Origin: Bacteroidota bacterium
Lineage (GTDB): Bacteria; Bacteroidota; Bacteroidia; Chitinophagales; BACL12
Length of the DNA: 64,000 bases
NCBI GenBank assembly: GCA_016718035.1
Contig: JADKEK010000006.1
Span: 62,001-126,000 of the forward strand
Reading direction: 5' to 3'
Of this stretch, positions 18,880 to 27,290 are shown piece after piece. How positions within the stretch are numbered: the stretch's first letter is position 1; every line of letters begins with the position of its first letter. The notes beneath the pieces were generated by a model that was not told the DNA's origin, did not search any database, and saw only the letters and a list, made by a program, of their open reading frames with translations. The position numbers were made by a program, and so were the translations under genes.

Positions 18880-19251
18880 TTAATATTGCGATAATAATAC
18901 AACTGCCCAGGCACCTAAAATAATTTCAAGTATCGCTATAATGTAGGTGTTATTTGAAGCAACTCCTTTTTGAAAAATGGAAATCCATCTGCCAATTACC
19001 ACTCCGGCATATAAAAAAACGGAATAGAATACACCTGCAAATTGCAAATCATCGTTGAGGGCACAAATTATATACATAACAGCCCATGCTGCCTCGAGCC
19101 CAACATAAATCGCAAAATATTCAGCTCGTCCCGATACATTTAAAAACGACAGGCCTGAAAATGTAGCTGTTGTGGTTGGCTGAATCATACACCAAAGGGC
19201 AAATGCGGCGTATAAAAAAGCATTGATCCATAAATATATTTCTGCATTCAT
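18880..19251 (-). CDS. Small four-helix membrane protein (DUF4345-like)
   Basis: 123 residues with four predicted transmembrane helices: residues ~5-22, ~45-63, ~70-90 and ~102-121. The region FLNVSGRAEYFAIYVGLEAA, with an acidic/aromatic helix, and GVVIGRWISIF resemble DUF4345-type proteins, to which I assign it tentatively. No catalytic residues are evident. It is upstream of, and on the same strand as, the SAM-riboswitch operon but separated from it by that operon's own promoter. Confidence 0.75.
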   Translation of the reverse strand: MNAEIYLWINAFLYAAFALWCMIQPTTTATFSGLSFLNVSGRAEYFAIYVGLEAAWAVMYIICALNDDLQFAGVFYSVFLYAGVVIGRWISIFQKGVASNNTYIIAILEIILGAWAVVLLSQY

Positions 19252-19300
19252 GCTATAAAATTGGTTTTAGACCTTAAATATAGGTTATTTTTGGACGCAG

Positions 19301-19972
19301 ATGGAAAAACTACCCATATTATACGAGGACAAACATTTAATGCTGGTGAACAAGCCGGCAGGTATTGCTGTTGAGCGCGACCGTTACCGCAACCCAAGTG
19401 TGGAAGGTCGTATTGGCGACTATTTTAATGCCCAGAAACTTCCGCATAACACCATCATAGGTATTGCACATCGCCTCGATAGGCCTGTTAGCGGTGTGAT
19501 GTTGGTAGCGAAAAAGAAATCGGTTCTGGTGCAAATTAATCAGCAATTTGAAGCCGGGTTAATTAAAAAGATATACTTTGCCATTACTGAAAATAAACCT
19601 GAAAAATTAAAAGCAACTTTAAATCACTTTTTATTTAAGGATGTAAAAAATAAAAAAGCAGTTGTTTACGATAAAATTGCAAAAAGCCGATTGCCTTGCT
19701 CATTAGATTATATTTACAAAGGAGAAAATGTATTTGGTCATTTAATTGAAGTGCATCCGCATACAGGAAAATTTCATCAAATACGCGCACAACTCGCATT
19801 TATTGGATGTCCCATTATTGGAGATACCAAGTATGGTGCAAAAAAAGCATTTGCTGAAAATGAAATTGGTTTACATGCCTTTTCACTCCAATTTTTTCAT
19901 CCGGTAGAACAAAAAGAAATGATTATTCAGGCACCGTTATTACCAGCTTGGGAAGTAAATACAGAGTTATAA
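19301..19972 (+). CDS. RluA-family RNA pseudouridine synthase
   Basis: 223 residues. The catalytic motif AHRLDRPVSGVML places the nucleophile at Asp60, the RluA-family HRLD signature. Other family blocks are ILYEDKHLMLVNKPAGIAVE and the C-terminal LIEVHPHTGKFHQIRAQLA. There is no N-terminal S4 RNA-binding domain, so this is the short class. The enzyme isomerises uridine to pseudouridine in rRNA or tRNA; the target site cannot be read from sequence. A TATTTTTG box at 19286-19293 ends 7 bp before the ATG. It converges with rnr, with 9 bp between stops. Confidence 0.93.
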   Translation: MEKLPILYEDKHLMLVNKPAGIAVERDRYRNPSVEGRIGDYFNAQKLPHNTIIGIAHRLDRPVSGVMLVAKKKSVLVQINQQFEAGLIKKIYFAITENKPEKLKATLNHFLFKDVKNKKAVVYDKIAKSRLPCSLDYIYKGENVFGHLIEVHPHTGKFHQIRAQLAFIGCPIIGDTKYGAKKAFAENEIGLHAFSLQFFHPVEQKEMIIQAPLLPAWEVNTEL

Positions 19973-19981
19973 CCAATAAAA

Positions 19982-22135
19982 TTATTCAATATTATCAGGA
20001 ATAAATTCAAGTTTCCTGGTTGCCAAATCTGCTTTTTGAACTTTAATCCGAATTTTATTCCCCAATTCATAATTTGTAGAATTGGTCAAACTTACTAATC
20101 TGCGTCGCGCTTCATCGTACATTAATTCATCGCGAATATTATCTACGTGAATCATGCCTTCACATTTATTTTCAACTATTTCAACAAAAACACCCCAGGT
20201 AGTAATGCCCGAAATTACACCATCAAAACTTTCGCCAACATGTTTGGTCATATATTCAACCTGCTTGTATTTTACACTTTCGCGCTCAGCTTCCATGGCT
20301 TTGCGTTCAGTAGCTGATGAGTGACGACATTTATCTTCCAACTGCTCTCTGTTAGCATATAATAAGGTATGATTATCCAACACATTGGCCAATATGCGAT
20401 GCACCATTAAATCCGGATACCTGCGGATAGGGGAGGTGAAATGCGTATAATGTTCAAATGCAAGACCATAGTGCCCGATATTTTTTGTTGTATAAACTGC
20501 TTTAGCCATACAACGAATGGCTAAACTTTCTAAAATATTTTGCTCCGGTTTACCTTTTATATCATTCATCAAGCGATTGAGTTCTGCAGATATATTTTTC
20601 GGTGAATCTAATTTCAATTTGTGGCCAAACCGCTTGGCATTTTCACCAAACTCTTCCAATTTTTGAATATCCGGTGTGTCGTGAACACGATACACAAACG
20701 GAACTTTTGTGAAATTTTTCGATAAATGAAATGCTACTCTTCTATTGGCTAATAACATGAGGTCTTCTATCAGCATGTGCGCTTCTTTTCTTTCCTTCAC
20801 ATATAAACCGGTAGGGACAAAATTTTCATCCAAAATAAATTTCACTTCCTGTGTTTCGAATGAAATTGCGCCACTGGCAAATCTTTTTTCGCGTAATAAA
20901 GTGGAGATTTTATTGATAACTAAAATTTCATCCACATATTCGCCTGATTTACTTTCAATAATTTCCTGAACTTCTTCATAGGTAAATCTTCTGTCTGAAT
21001 AAATTACAGTTTTGCCAAACCATTCGTTAACAATATGGCCTTTATCATCCATTTCAAAAATGGCGCTAAAGGTTAATTTCTCTTCGTGTGGTCGCAACGA
21101 ACATACATTGTTAGATAGTTTTTCAGGTAACATAGGTATAACTCTGTCAACTAAATATACAGAGGTGCCGCGTGAATAAGCTTCTTTATCTATAGGTCCG
21201 TCAGGAATAATATAATGCGACACGTCAGCAATATGCACACCTATTTCGATAAATCCATTTTCCAGTTTTCTATAGGAAATTGCATCATCAAAATCTTTAG
21301 CATCATAAGGGTCGATGGTGATAGTGAAAATATCGCGCATATCGCGTCGGCGTTTTATTTCCGCTTTGGTTATTTCTGTTGGTAATTCTTCTGCCTGTTG
21401 CTCAACCTCTTTTGGGAATATATAGTTGATACCTGTTTCAACTAAAATGGCTTCCATATCACTTGAGTGATTACCTGGTTGTGAAAGTTTACTGACAATT
21501 TGAGCAATAGGATTTTTCATGGTGGGCGGCCAGTCTTTGATACGCATAATTACGCGGTCGCCACTTACTATTTTATGTTTTTTTATTTCTTCGTTGGGAA
21601 TGTAAAAATCATAATTATTAAAACGGTCATCTGTAATACCAAAAGCGAATTTATCGTTGATATCAACTTTACCAATAAATAATTCTTTTCCGCGTTTGAG
21701 AATTTCAACTATTTCTCCATCCGGTTTTTTCTTTTTACCGAGAGCTGTAATTTTTACACGAACGGTATCACCGTTAAATGCTCTGTTGGTTTTGTGAGAT
21801 GGGACATAAACATCGTATAAATGTCCGTCGATAATTACATAAGCACTTCCGCTTTGTGTCATATCAACAATACCAACCATGGTATTTATTGCTGCTGTTT
21901 TTTGTTTAGCTCTGAAAATATCAGGTGCATACTCCTCAATTTTCCCTTCTGAGACTAAATTTTCAATTGCGTCAAAAACGCCATCTAATTGCCCCGTTTT
22001 ACCGGCCCATTTAAAAATTACTTTTAACGATGCTCCTTTTGCCGACTTATCAATCAGAAAGGAATATAACTCAGCCGCAAAGTCACGCCCTGCCTTAACT
22101 AAACGCGTATTTTGCTTCTTTTTTTTCTTTGACAT
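19982..22135 (-). CDS. rnr: Ribonuclease R
   Basis: 717 residues starting MSKKKKKQNTRLV at 22135; a start five codons upstream is weaker. Order: basic N-terminus with winged-helix-like region (~20-75), cold-shock/OB domains (~85-230), RNB catalytic domain (~255-590) with the metal-binding TIDPYDAKDFDDAIS motif, and a C-terminal S1 domain (~635-715: GESFDGVISGITTWGVFVEI). It is a processive 3'-5' exoribonuclease for structured RNA. A TATCTTTA box (one mismatch to TAnnTTTG) lies 5 nt before the start codon, so the mRNA may be leaderless. Confidence 0.96.
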   Translation of the reverse strand: MSKKKKKQNTRLVKAGRDFAAELYSFLIDKSAKGASLKVIFKWAGKTGQLDGVFDAIENLVSEGKIEEYAPDIFRAKQKTAAINTMVGIVDMTQSGSAYVIIDGHLYDVYVPSHKTNRAFNGDTVRVKITALGKKKKPDGEIVEILKRGKELFIGKVDINDKFAFGITDDRFNNYDFYIPNEEIKKHKIVSGDRVIMRIKDWPPTMKNPIAQIVSKLSQPGNHSSDMEAILVETGINYIFPKEVEQQAEELPTEITKAEIKRRRDMRDIFTITIDPYDAKDFDDAISYRKLENGFIEIGVHIADVSHYIIPDGPIDKEAYSRGTSVYLVDRVIPMLPEKLSNNVCSLRPHEEKLTFSAIFEMDDKGHIVNEWFGKTVIYSDRRFTYEEVQEIIESKSGEYVDEILVINKISTLLREKRFASGAISFETQEVKFILDENFVPTGLYVKERKEAHMLIEDLMLLANRRVAFHLSKNFTKVPFVYRVHDTPDIQKLEEFGENAKRFGHKLKLDSPKNISAELNRLMNDIKGKPEQNILESLAIRCMAKAVYTTKNIGHYGLAFEHYTHFTSPIRRYPDLMVHRILANVLDNHTLLYANREQLEDKCRHSSATERKAMEAERESVKYKQVEYMTKHVGESFDGVISGITTWGVFVEIVENKCEGMIHVDNIRDELMYDEARRRLVSLTNSTNYELGNKIRIKVQKADLATRKLEFIPDNIE

Positions 22136-22139
22136 ATGG

Positions 22140-22147
22140 TAAAGATA
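22140..22147 (-). promoter_or_regulatory. Promoter box immediately before rnr
   Basis: Minus-strand TATCTTTA matches TAnnTTTG at 7 of 8 positions. Its last base is 5 nt from the A of the rnr ATG, the same geometry as the ccmB, agmatinase and biotin carboxylase boxes. Confidence 0.45.
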
Positions 22148-22191
22148 CACTTATGCCACGAAATCATTTCGTAATTTTCCACCGTCAAAGT

Positions 22192-23874
22192 ATGCGTAAT
22201 CTGAAACCGTATCTCATTATCCTGATTGCAGGCAGTATGTTATTTTTTCCATTTTTAGGAAAATCGCACTTGTTTGATTGGGATGAAATAAATTTTGCTG
22301 AAACATCGCGTGAGATGGTGCTCACAGGCAATTATACCCAGGCTCAGGTGGATTACCAGCAGTTTTGGGAAAAACCACCCTTATTTTTCTGGCTGCAAAG
22401 TTCATCTATGCGCATTTTTGGTATCAACGAATTTGCTGCGCGATTCCCCAATGCCGTTTGCGGTATATTGACATTAATGTTATTGTTCGCCATTGGCAAA
22501 AAGTTAAAAGACGAAAAATTTGCCTGGCTTTGGGTGTTAGCTTATGCAGGGAGTATATTACCGCAGTTTTATTTTAAATCAGGAATTATTGATCCATGGT
22601 TTAATTTATTCATGTTTATTGGTATTTATGCTTTTGCTACATACGCTCAAAATAAATTCCAGCTGAAATGGTTATTTATTTCAGGGTTAGCTGCCGGTTT
22701 GGCGGCACTTACAAAAGGTCCTGTTGGTATTGGTATTGTTGGGCTGACTATCGGAATTTATTATATCGTAAATAGATTTCGGAATTTTCCACCGATATTG
22801 CATATTGTATACTATGTATTTTTTATTGGGTTGAGTATATTGCCTTGGGTGGTAATTGAAGTTGCTCGAAACGGGACTTGGTTTTTATCTGAATTTTTTA
22901 AATACCAACTGCGCTTGGCCACAACTGAAGATGCCAGTCATGGAGGGTTTTTTGGTTATCACTTTGTCGTGGTATTCTTTTTATGTTTTCCGGTGTCAGC
23001 TTTTGCAATCAGGCCATTATTTCAAAAAACAGATGCGTCCACCCATTACCTGGATTTTAAAAAATGGATGATTATAACTTTTTGGGTGGTAATGATTGTA
23101 TTTTCAATTGTGCAAACCAAAATAGCGCATTATTCATCTATGGCTTATTTCCCATTTACGTTTTTAGGCGCTTATGGATTATATGCAACTGTCGATAAAT
23201 GGAAAAAATGGGAAGTAGCCATTCTTATATTTACGGGAACAGTGTTTATCAGCTTAGCTTTGCTAATACCTTATGTGCTCCAACATCCATCGCTAATTAC
23301 GGAATTTGTTACTGATGAATTTTCGAACCAAGCTTTATATGCTGAAAGTAATTGGAATGGGTTAGAGATAATTCCTCCGATAATGGTATTAATAGCACTT
23401 ATTGTTGCCCTTTATTTCAATAGCCGAAATATGGTTCAAAAAGCAGTATGGGTACTCTTTATTTCTGCGGCGGTTGCTATTAATCTATCAACTGTGTTGT
23501 TTGTGCCTAATATTGAAAGATATTCACAAGGGGCTATGATTGATTTTTTAAAAGAAAAAAATCAGGAGGATTGTTATAAAGAAGTAATCGGATATAAAAG
23601 TTATGCGCATTTATTTTATGGGCAACGAAAACCAACCGATAATATTAATCCTACATTTTTGACATGGCTAAAAACTACACACCCTGAGGAGGAATACACA
23701 GCGGCTCGTTATAGAAGTTTATTTTCTTTTTGGCTGGTTTACGGTAATATTGATAAACCGGCTTATTTTGTAACTACTGTCCGCAAAAAAGATGGATTTG
23801 ATCAAATGCAGGGTATGGAATTAATTGGTGAGAAAAATGGTTATGTATTTTTTAAACGTCTACCGACCAAATGA
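22192..23874 (+). CDS. GT39/ArnT-like integral membrane glycosyltransferase
   Basis: 560 residues from the ATG at 22192 (MRNLKPYLIILIAG), chosen because the first helix begins there; ATGs at 22129 and 22153 are alternatives. The GT39 hallmark HLFDWDEINFAETSREM contains the catalytic acidic pair DWDE, followed by YTQAQVDYQQFWEKPPLFFW. About eleven transmembrane helices and a soluble C-terminal domain follow. These enzymes move a sugar from a polyprenyl carrier to lipid A or protein at the periplasmic face. The acceptor is unknown. It is divergent from rnr and overlaps sixA by 4 bp (ATGA). Confidence 0.9.
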   Translation: MRNLKPYLIILIAGSMLFFPFLGKSHLFDWDEINFAETSREMVLTGNYTQAQVDYQQFWEKPPLFFWLQSSSMRIFGINEFAARFPNAVCGILTLMLLFAIGKKLKDEKFAWLWVLAYAGSILPQFYFKSGIIDPWFNLFMFIGIYAFATYAQNKFQLKWLFISGLAAGLAALTKGPVGIGIVGLTIGIYYIVNRFRNFPPILHIVYYVFFIGLSILPWVVIEVARNGTWFLSEFFKYQLRLATTEDASHGGFFGYHFVVVFFLCFPVSAFAIRPLFQKTDASTHYLDFKKWMIITFWVVMIVFSIVQTKIAHYSSMAYFPFTFLGAYGLYATVDKWKKWEVAILIFTGTVFISLALLIPYVLQHPSLITEFVTDEFSNQALYAESNWNGLEIIPPIMVLIALIVALYFNSRNMVQKAVWVLFISAAVAINLSTVLFVPNIERYSQGAMIDFLKEKNQEDCYKEVIGYKSYAHLFYGQRKPTDNINPTFLTWLKTTHPEEEYTAARYRSLFSFWLVYGNIDKPAYFVTTVRKKDGFDQMQGMELIGEKNGYVFFKRLPTK

Positions 23875-24365
23875 AAACGTTATATATCATACGACATGCT
23901 AAATCCGATTGGGCTGAAGCAGGACTACACGACATTGAACGCCCATTGGCAAGCAGAGGATTACGCGATGCTCCAATTATGGCAGGTGTATTGAAAAAAC
24001 GCGGAAAAATTCCGGAAATCATGGTGACTAGTCCTGCCCTTAGGGCTTTTACTACCTGCCGTATTTTTTGCGAGCAACTTGACTACGATACCGCCAATAT
24101 TGTTATCCAACCTGAATTGTATTTCGGTGAAATCACACTAATTGAAAAAATGTTACAGGCAGCCTTCACAGAAACGGATACTGTTGCCATTTTCGGACAT
24201 AACCCCACATTTTCGGAATTAGCTAACCATTTTGCTCCGGAATTTGGAGGCGAGATGCCTACCTGCGCAATTGTCGCTATTAGTTTTGACCCCAAACAAA
24301 AAACAAGCGAATTAGTCGGTAAAGGCAAGCTATTGTGGTTTGAATACCCTAAAAAAAATCGTTAA
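23871..24365 (+). CDS. sixA: SixA-type histidine phosphatase
   Basis: 164 residues. RHAKSDW at residues 8-14 gives the phosphohistidine-forming His9. Arg59-region SPALRAF and the second catalytic His110 in IFGHNPTFSE complete the histidine phosphatase core. The compact, helix-poor form and the RHAKSDW sequence are typical of SixA, which dephosphorylates phosphohistidine on signalling or PTS-type proteins. Substrate in this organism is unknown. It is translationally coupled to the GT39 gene by an ATGA overlap. Confidence 0.92.
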   Translation: MKTLYIIRHAKSDWAEAGLHDIERPLASRGLRDAPIMAGVLKKRGKIPEIMVTSPALRAFTTCRIFCEQLDYDTANIVIQPELYFGEITLIEKMLQAAFTETDTVAIFGHNPTFSELANHFAPEFGGEMPTCAIVAISFDPKQKTSELVGKGKLLWFEYPKKNR

Positions 24366-24436
24366 AATTTAGGCGGAATACAACCTAAACTGGTTTATTC
24401 TCGTTTATAGTATATCATCAAAAACACTACATTTGT

Positions 24437-24751
24437 ATGTCTAAAGACTTCGGAATGCCAGAATTTATGGTTGATGTGAACTTACACGATGTGAACTCAG
24501 ATGAGTTTCTTAAACTCATTCCGAGCCAGCGTGCTATTGTAAACGACCTGATGTTTGAAGGAAAAATTACCAGCTATTGTGTTTCGGTGGACCGCTCTAA
24601 ACTTTGGATTACCATGGTAGCCAACGACGAAGAAGATATCATTGAACAACTGGCTAAATTCCCGCTAATTAACTTCATGGATTGCGAAATTGCACCTTTA
24701 CTTTTTTATAATTCAAGCTATCAGACTTTCTCTCATATTTCATTGAATTAA
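24437..24751 (+). CDS. Small ferredoxin-fold protein, muconolactone isomerase-like
   Basis: 104 residues from 24437. The pattern EFMVDVNLHDVNSDEFLKLI, a helix, KITSYCVSVDRSKLWITMVA, then a second helix and an LINFMDCEIAPLLFY strand suggests a dimeric alpha-beta-barrel fold like muconolactone isomerase/YciI. Enzymatic activity is not implied. A TACATTTG promoter box (24428-24435) ends only 1 bp before this ATG, so the real start may be the ATG at 24455 (MPEFMVDV), giving 98 residues. Fold assignment is tentative. Confidence 0.75.
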   Translation: MSKDFGMPEFMVDVNLHDVNSDEFLKLIPSQRAIVNDLMFEGKITSYCVSVDRSKLWITMVANDEEDIIEQLAKFPLINFMDCEIAPLLFYNSSYQTFSHISLN

Positions 24752-24753
24752 CC

Positions 24754-24778
24754 ACTTATTGTAATAATTACAATAAGT
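24754..24778. terminator. Perfect 25-bp palindrome between convergent genes
   Basis: ACTTATTGTAAT and ATTACAATAAGT form 12-bp arms around a single A. It lies between two gene ends (24751 and 24785), so it could act as a bidirectional terminator, although it is AT-rich and lacks a long T tract. Confidence 0.5.
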
Positions 24779-24784
24779 ATAGCA

Positions 24785-25762
24785 TTATCCTCCATAAACT
24801 TTGATGGATACATTACCTTTTTTATGTCCTAAGTCCACATATTGATGTGCCTCAACTATTTGTTGCAGACTAAATGTTTTATCAATAACAGTTATTATTT
24901 TACCTAGCTCAACCAACGATTTTAATTGTTGCATTTCCGGTATACCTACGGCAGGATTTTTTCCGGTAACTATTACTTTTTGTTCCAACTTTGCAGCTTT
25001 TTTCATAGCCGATGTTTTAAAGGGTGAAGTAACATTGATATACATCCCTTTAGGTTTTAATACGCGATTGGCGATTTCAAACGGCAGTTTATCGACAGCG
25101 ACAAATACAACATCGTATGATGAAAGTTGTTGCTCAAAATCAGGCGCATTATAATCCAACCAGGTATTTACACCTAAAGCTGTTACCATGTCTTTGTTGG
25201 ATTTGCTGCTAACACCTGTAATATGTGCACCTGTTAATCTGGCAAATTGCACTGCAAAAGAACCTACACTGCCTGATGCACCGTAAATTAATATGTTGTG
25301 TTTTGGTGTTAATTGCGCTACGCGAATAAAATGTTGAGCAGTTAATGCACCAACCGGTAAAGTTGCAGCTTCTTCAAATGAAATATTTTCCGGCTTTATT
25401 GCAATGGAAGCATTTTCATTGAGGCAAACATATTCGGCATAACCACCAAACTTTCCTAACGTTAATGCAAAAACCGGATCACCCACTTTATACTTAGATA
25501 CTTTATTGCCAACAGCATCTATAACCCCTGCTACCTCAGTACCTAATATAGGTTTTCTGGGTTTGTTGAATCCAAGTGCAAGTTTTGCAAAAAATGCATA
25601 CCCTTTTGGAATACTAAAACTCCTGATTCTAAAGTCGGCTGCAGTAACTGAAGTAGCATAAATTTTAATACGTACTTCATGTGATTTGGGTGTTGGTGTT
25701 GGGACCTCTTTTAATTGTAAAACTTCCGGAGCACCATATTGAGTGCAATGAACTGCCTGCAT
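24785..25762 (-). CDS. MDR-superfamily NAD(P)-dependent oxidoreductase (quinone reductase-like)
   Basis: 325 residues. GroES-like N-terminal domain (GAPEVLQLKEVPTPTPKSHE; GTEVAGVIDAVGNKVSKYKVGD) and a Rossmann domain with NILIYGASGSVGSFAVQFAR. No structural-zinc Cys cluster is visible, so it belongs to the zinc-independent quinone oxidoreductase side of the family. It probably reduces quinones or enones with NADPH. It lies 5 bp downstream of the XRE regulator gene on the same strand, making it the last gene of a three-gene operon whose promoter carries a palindromic operator. Confidence 0.92.
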   Translation of the reverse strand: MQAVHCTQYGAPEVLQLKEVPTPTPKSHEVRIKIYATSVTAADFRIRSFSIPKGYAFFAKLALGFNKPRKPILGTEVAGVIDAVGNKVSKYKVGDPVFALTLGKFGGYAEYVCLNENASIAIKPENISFEEAATLPVGALTAQHFIRVAQLTPKHNILIYGASGSVGSFAVQFARLTGAHITGVSSKSNKDMVTALGVNTWLDYNAPDFEQQLSSYDVVFVAVDKLPFEIANRVLKPKGMYINVTSPFKTSAMKKAAKLEQKVIVTGKNPAVGIPEMQQLKSLVELGKIITVIDKTFSLQQIVEAHQYVDLGHKKGNVSIKVYGG

Positions 25763-25767
25763 AATAA

Positions 25768-26016
25768 TTATGATTTTTCTGATGGAATAAATTGAAATTC
25801 AAAAACCTGGTCTAATGGTGTTTCAAATACACGTGCAATACGAAATGCTAATTCCAGTGTAGGGAAATATTTTCCATTTTCAATGGCAACAATTGTCTGC
25901 CGTGTTACACCTGTTTTATCTGCAAGATCCTGTTGAGTCATTTCATTAGCCATAAAACGAAGCTTGCGGATATTATTGGTGATGGCACATTTATCGATTT
26001 TTATTTTATTGCTCAT
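25768..26016 (-). CDS. XRE-family HTH transcriptional regulator
   Basis: 82 residues. The helix-turn-helix MTQQDLADKTGVTRQTIVAI, followed by ENGKYFPTLELAFRIARVFE, is textbook for the small YozG/Cro-like class that regulates adjacent membrane-protein genes. The C-terminal LDQVFEF motif is also typical. The start lies 1 bp after the upstream membrane protein's stop. A 17-bp perfect palindrome overlaps the operon promoter at 26515-26531 and is the likely binding site, which would make the operon autoregulated. Confidence 0.93.
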   Translation of the reverse strand: MSNKIKIDKCAITNNIRKLRFMANEMTQQDLADKTGVTRQTIVAIENGKYFPTLELAFRIARVFETPLDQVFEFQFIPSEKS

Positions 26017-26017
26017 G

Positions 26018-26464
26018 TTATACGCCTTTTCTATAAAAGTAAATTTTAGCTGATTCGGATACTATGCCGGAAATAAAACCGGATGCAACTAGTGTAACAA
26101 ACATTACCCAGGTTTCCATACCTAATGCCTGCGAGCCCATAGCTAATAGAAATCCGAATGTAAATAACCAGTGAGAAATTCTGATTGCTTTTAATTCGAT
26201 TAATTTATCCCGTTCATCGGTAATAATGTCCATCGTTTCTCGGGTAAGAATACCATTAATGATAGCAAAAATGATATGTAAAACAATTTGTGCTAATATG
26301 GCTACCGGTATAAGCACCAAAAATGTTTTCCCCCAAAAACTGCTGTCATTGAGTAATTCCGGATTGTCAATCAGGTAGCGGTCATATACATAATAGGCAT
26401 AAATCGCAAAAATCAGGATGGTATTAACGATGGTTACAAGTATTTGTTTCTCTTTGGTGTCCAT
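26018..26464 (-). CDS. Four-helix membrane protein partnered with XRE regulator (DUF2178-like)
   Basis: 148 residues from the ATG at 26464 (MDTKEKQILVTIV); the 13-codon upstream extension would cross the promoter region. Four transmembrane helices occur around residues 8-27, 45-68, 95-112 and 117-135, with a conserved central ITDERDKLIELKAIRISHW segment that recalls DUF2178 proteins, which are usually encoded beside a small XRE regulator. Function is unknown; a stress or membrane-perturbation role is only speculation. It is the first gene of the operon. Confidence 0.85.
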   Translation of the reverse strand: MDTKEKQILVTIVNTILIFAIYAYYVYDRYLIDNPELLNDSSFWGKTFLVLIPVAILAQIVLHIIFAIINGILTRETMDIITDERDKLIELKAIRISHWLFTFGFLLAMGSQALGMETWVMFVTLVASGFISGIVSESAKIYFYRKGV

Positions 26465-26500
26465 AAAAATGTATTTAGTGTTTGTATAGTTATAATGACA

Positions 26501-26531
26501 CAAAGGTAAAAATGTTTTACATAATGTAAAA
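26501..26531 (-). promoter_or_regulatory. Promoter with overlapping palindromic operator of the XRE operon
   Basis: Minus-strand TACCTTTG (26508-26501) fits the Bacteroidota -7 box. Seven bp upstream is a perfect 17-bp palindrome, TTTTACAT-A-ATGTAAAA (26515-26531), placed across the -33/-7 spacer where a repressor would block RNA polymerase. The operon's own XRE protein is the natural candidate. Confidence 0.75.
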
Positions 26532-26765
26532 AATATTTGACATATTTTAACAAGTTTACCATGGAATCCCTGATTTTATTGACTTCCAAAGGCTGAAAAA
26601 ATGCTGTTTTAATGCCTGAAACCTTAAAAATAGTGGAAAGTATTGCCAGGCTCGGCTGATTTTACCTGTCAGTTGCCTCTTAGGTTGGGGCGCTATGGCA
26701 TCATTTGTTACTTAAAATGGAGTATCTAAATCGACCCAGTCGGAAATGTTAATCCCATTGGCAAG

Positions 26766-27188
26766 TTATTGGCCTTTTATTTTCAAATTATTAGCCACTG
26801 ATAATTCTATGTAACTTAATATTAAAATTATCACCACCTCAGCAAAAAAATAAACATAACCTAAGGGTTGAATTTGTCTGCAATTAATGAGCAGGATGAG
26901 TAACGTTAATCCGCAATACAATAAATTGGCATATCCGATAATTTTTAAAAATACCGGTTTTACCTGCTTCAAAAACAAATAACAAGAAAAGGAATACAAA
27001 GCAAACAGGATAGCAATTACCGCTAATTGGAATAATATGATTTTTGTTAATCCAATCAATGAGGATAGTTGTGTTAAAACAACACCAATTAATATTGCAG
27101 TTACCAAGGCACCAAAACCATCTATTAAAAATAGTTTTTTTGGCTGTTCCGAAAATTTAGTTATTAACGCATTAACATTTTTAGTCAT
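26766..27188 (-). CDS. Four-helix membrane protein of unknown function
   Basis: 140 residues with four hydrophobic helices at about 22-45, 48-70, 75-98 and 106-128. A cytosolic N-terminus begins MTKNVNALITKFSEQPKKLF. The first helix carries DGFGALVTAILIGVV, a pattern seen in small uncharacterised Bacteroidota membrane proteins. No catalytic or binding motif is visible. It is separated from the XRE operon by about 260 bp in which I see only that operon's promoter and operator. Confidence 0.75.
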   Translation of the reverse strand: MTKNVNALITKFSEQPKKLFLIDGFGALVTAILIGVVLTQLSSLIGLTKIILFQLAVIAILFALYSFSCYLFLKQVKPVFLKIIGYANLLYCGLTLLILLINCRQIQPLGYVYFFAEVVIILILSYIELSVANNLKIKGQ

Positions 27189-27290
27189 TGGTCGTTATAA
27201 TTCCTGTAAAATTACATAAATGGAAGTTCAGCTACACGATAACATTTATGTGCTAGATTAAAGCTGAATAATCATACAGGTATTAAAAAA

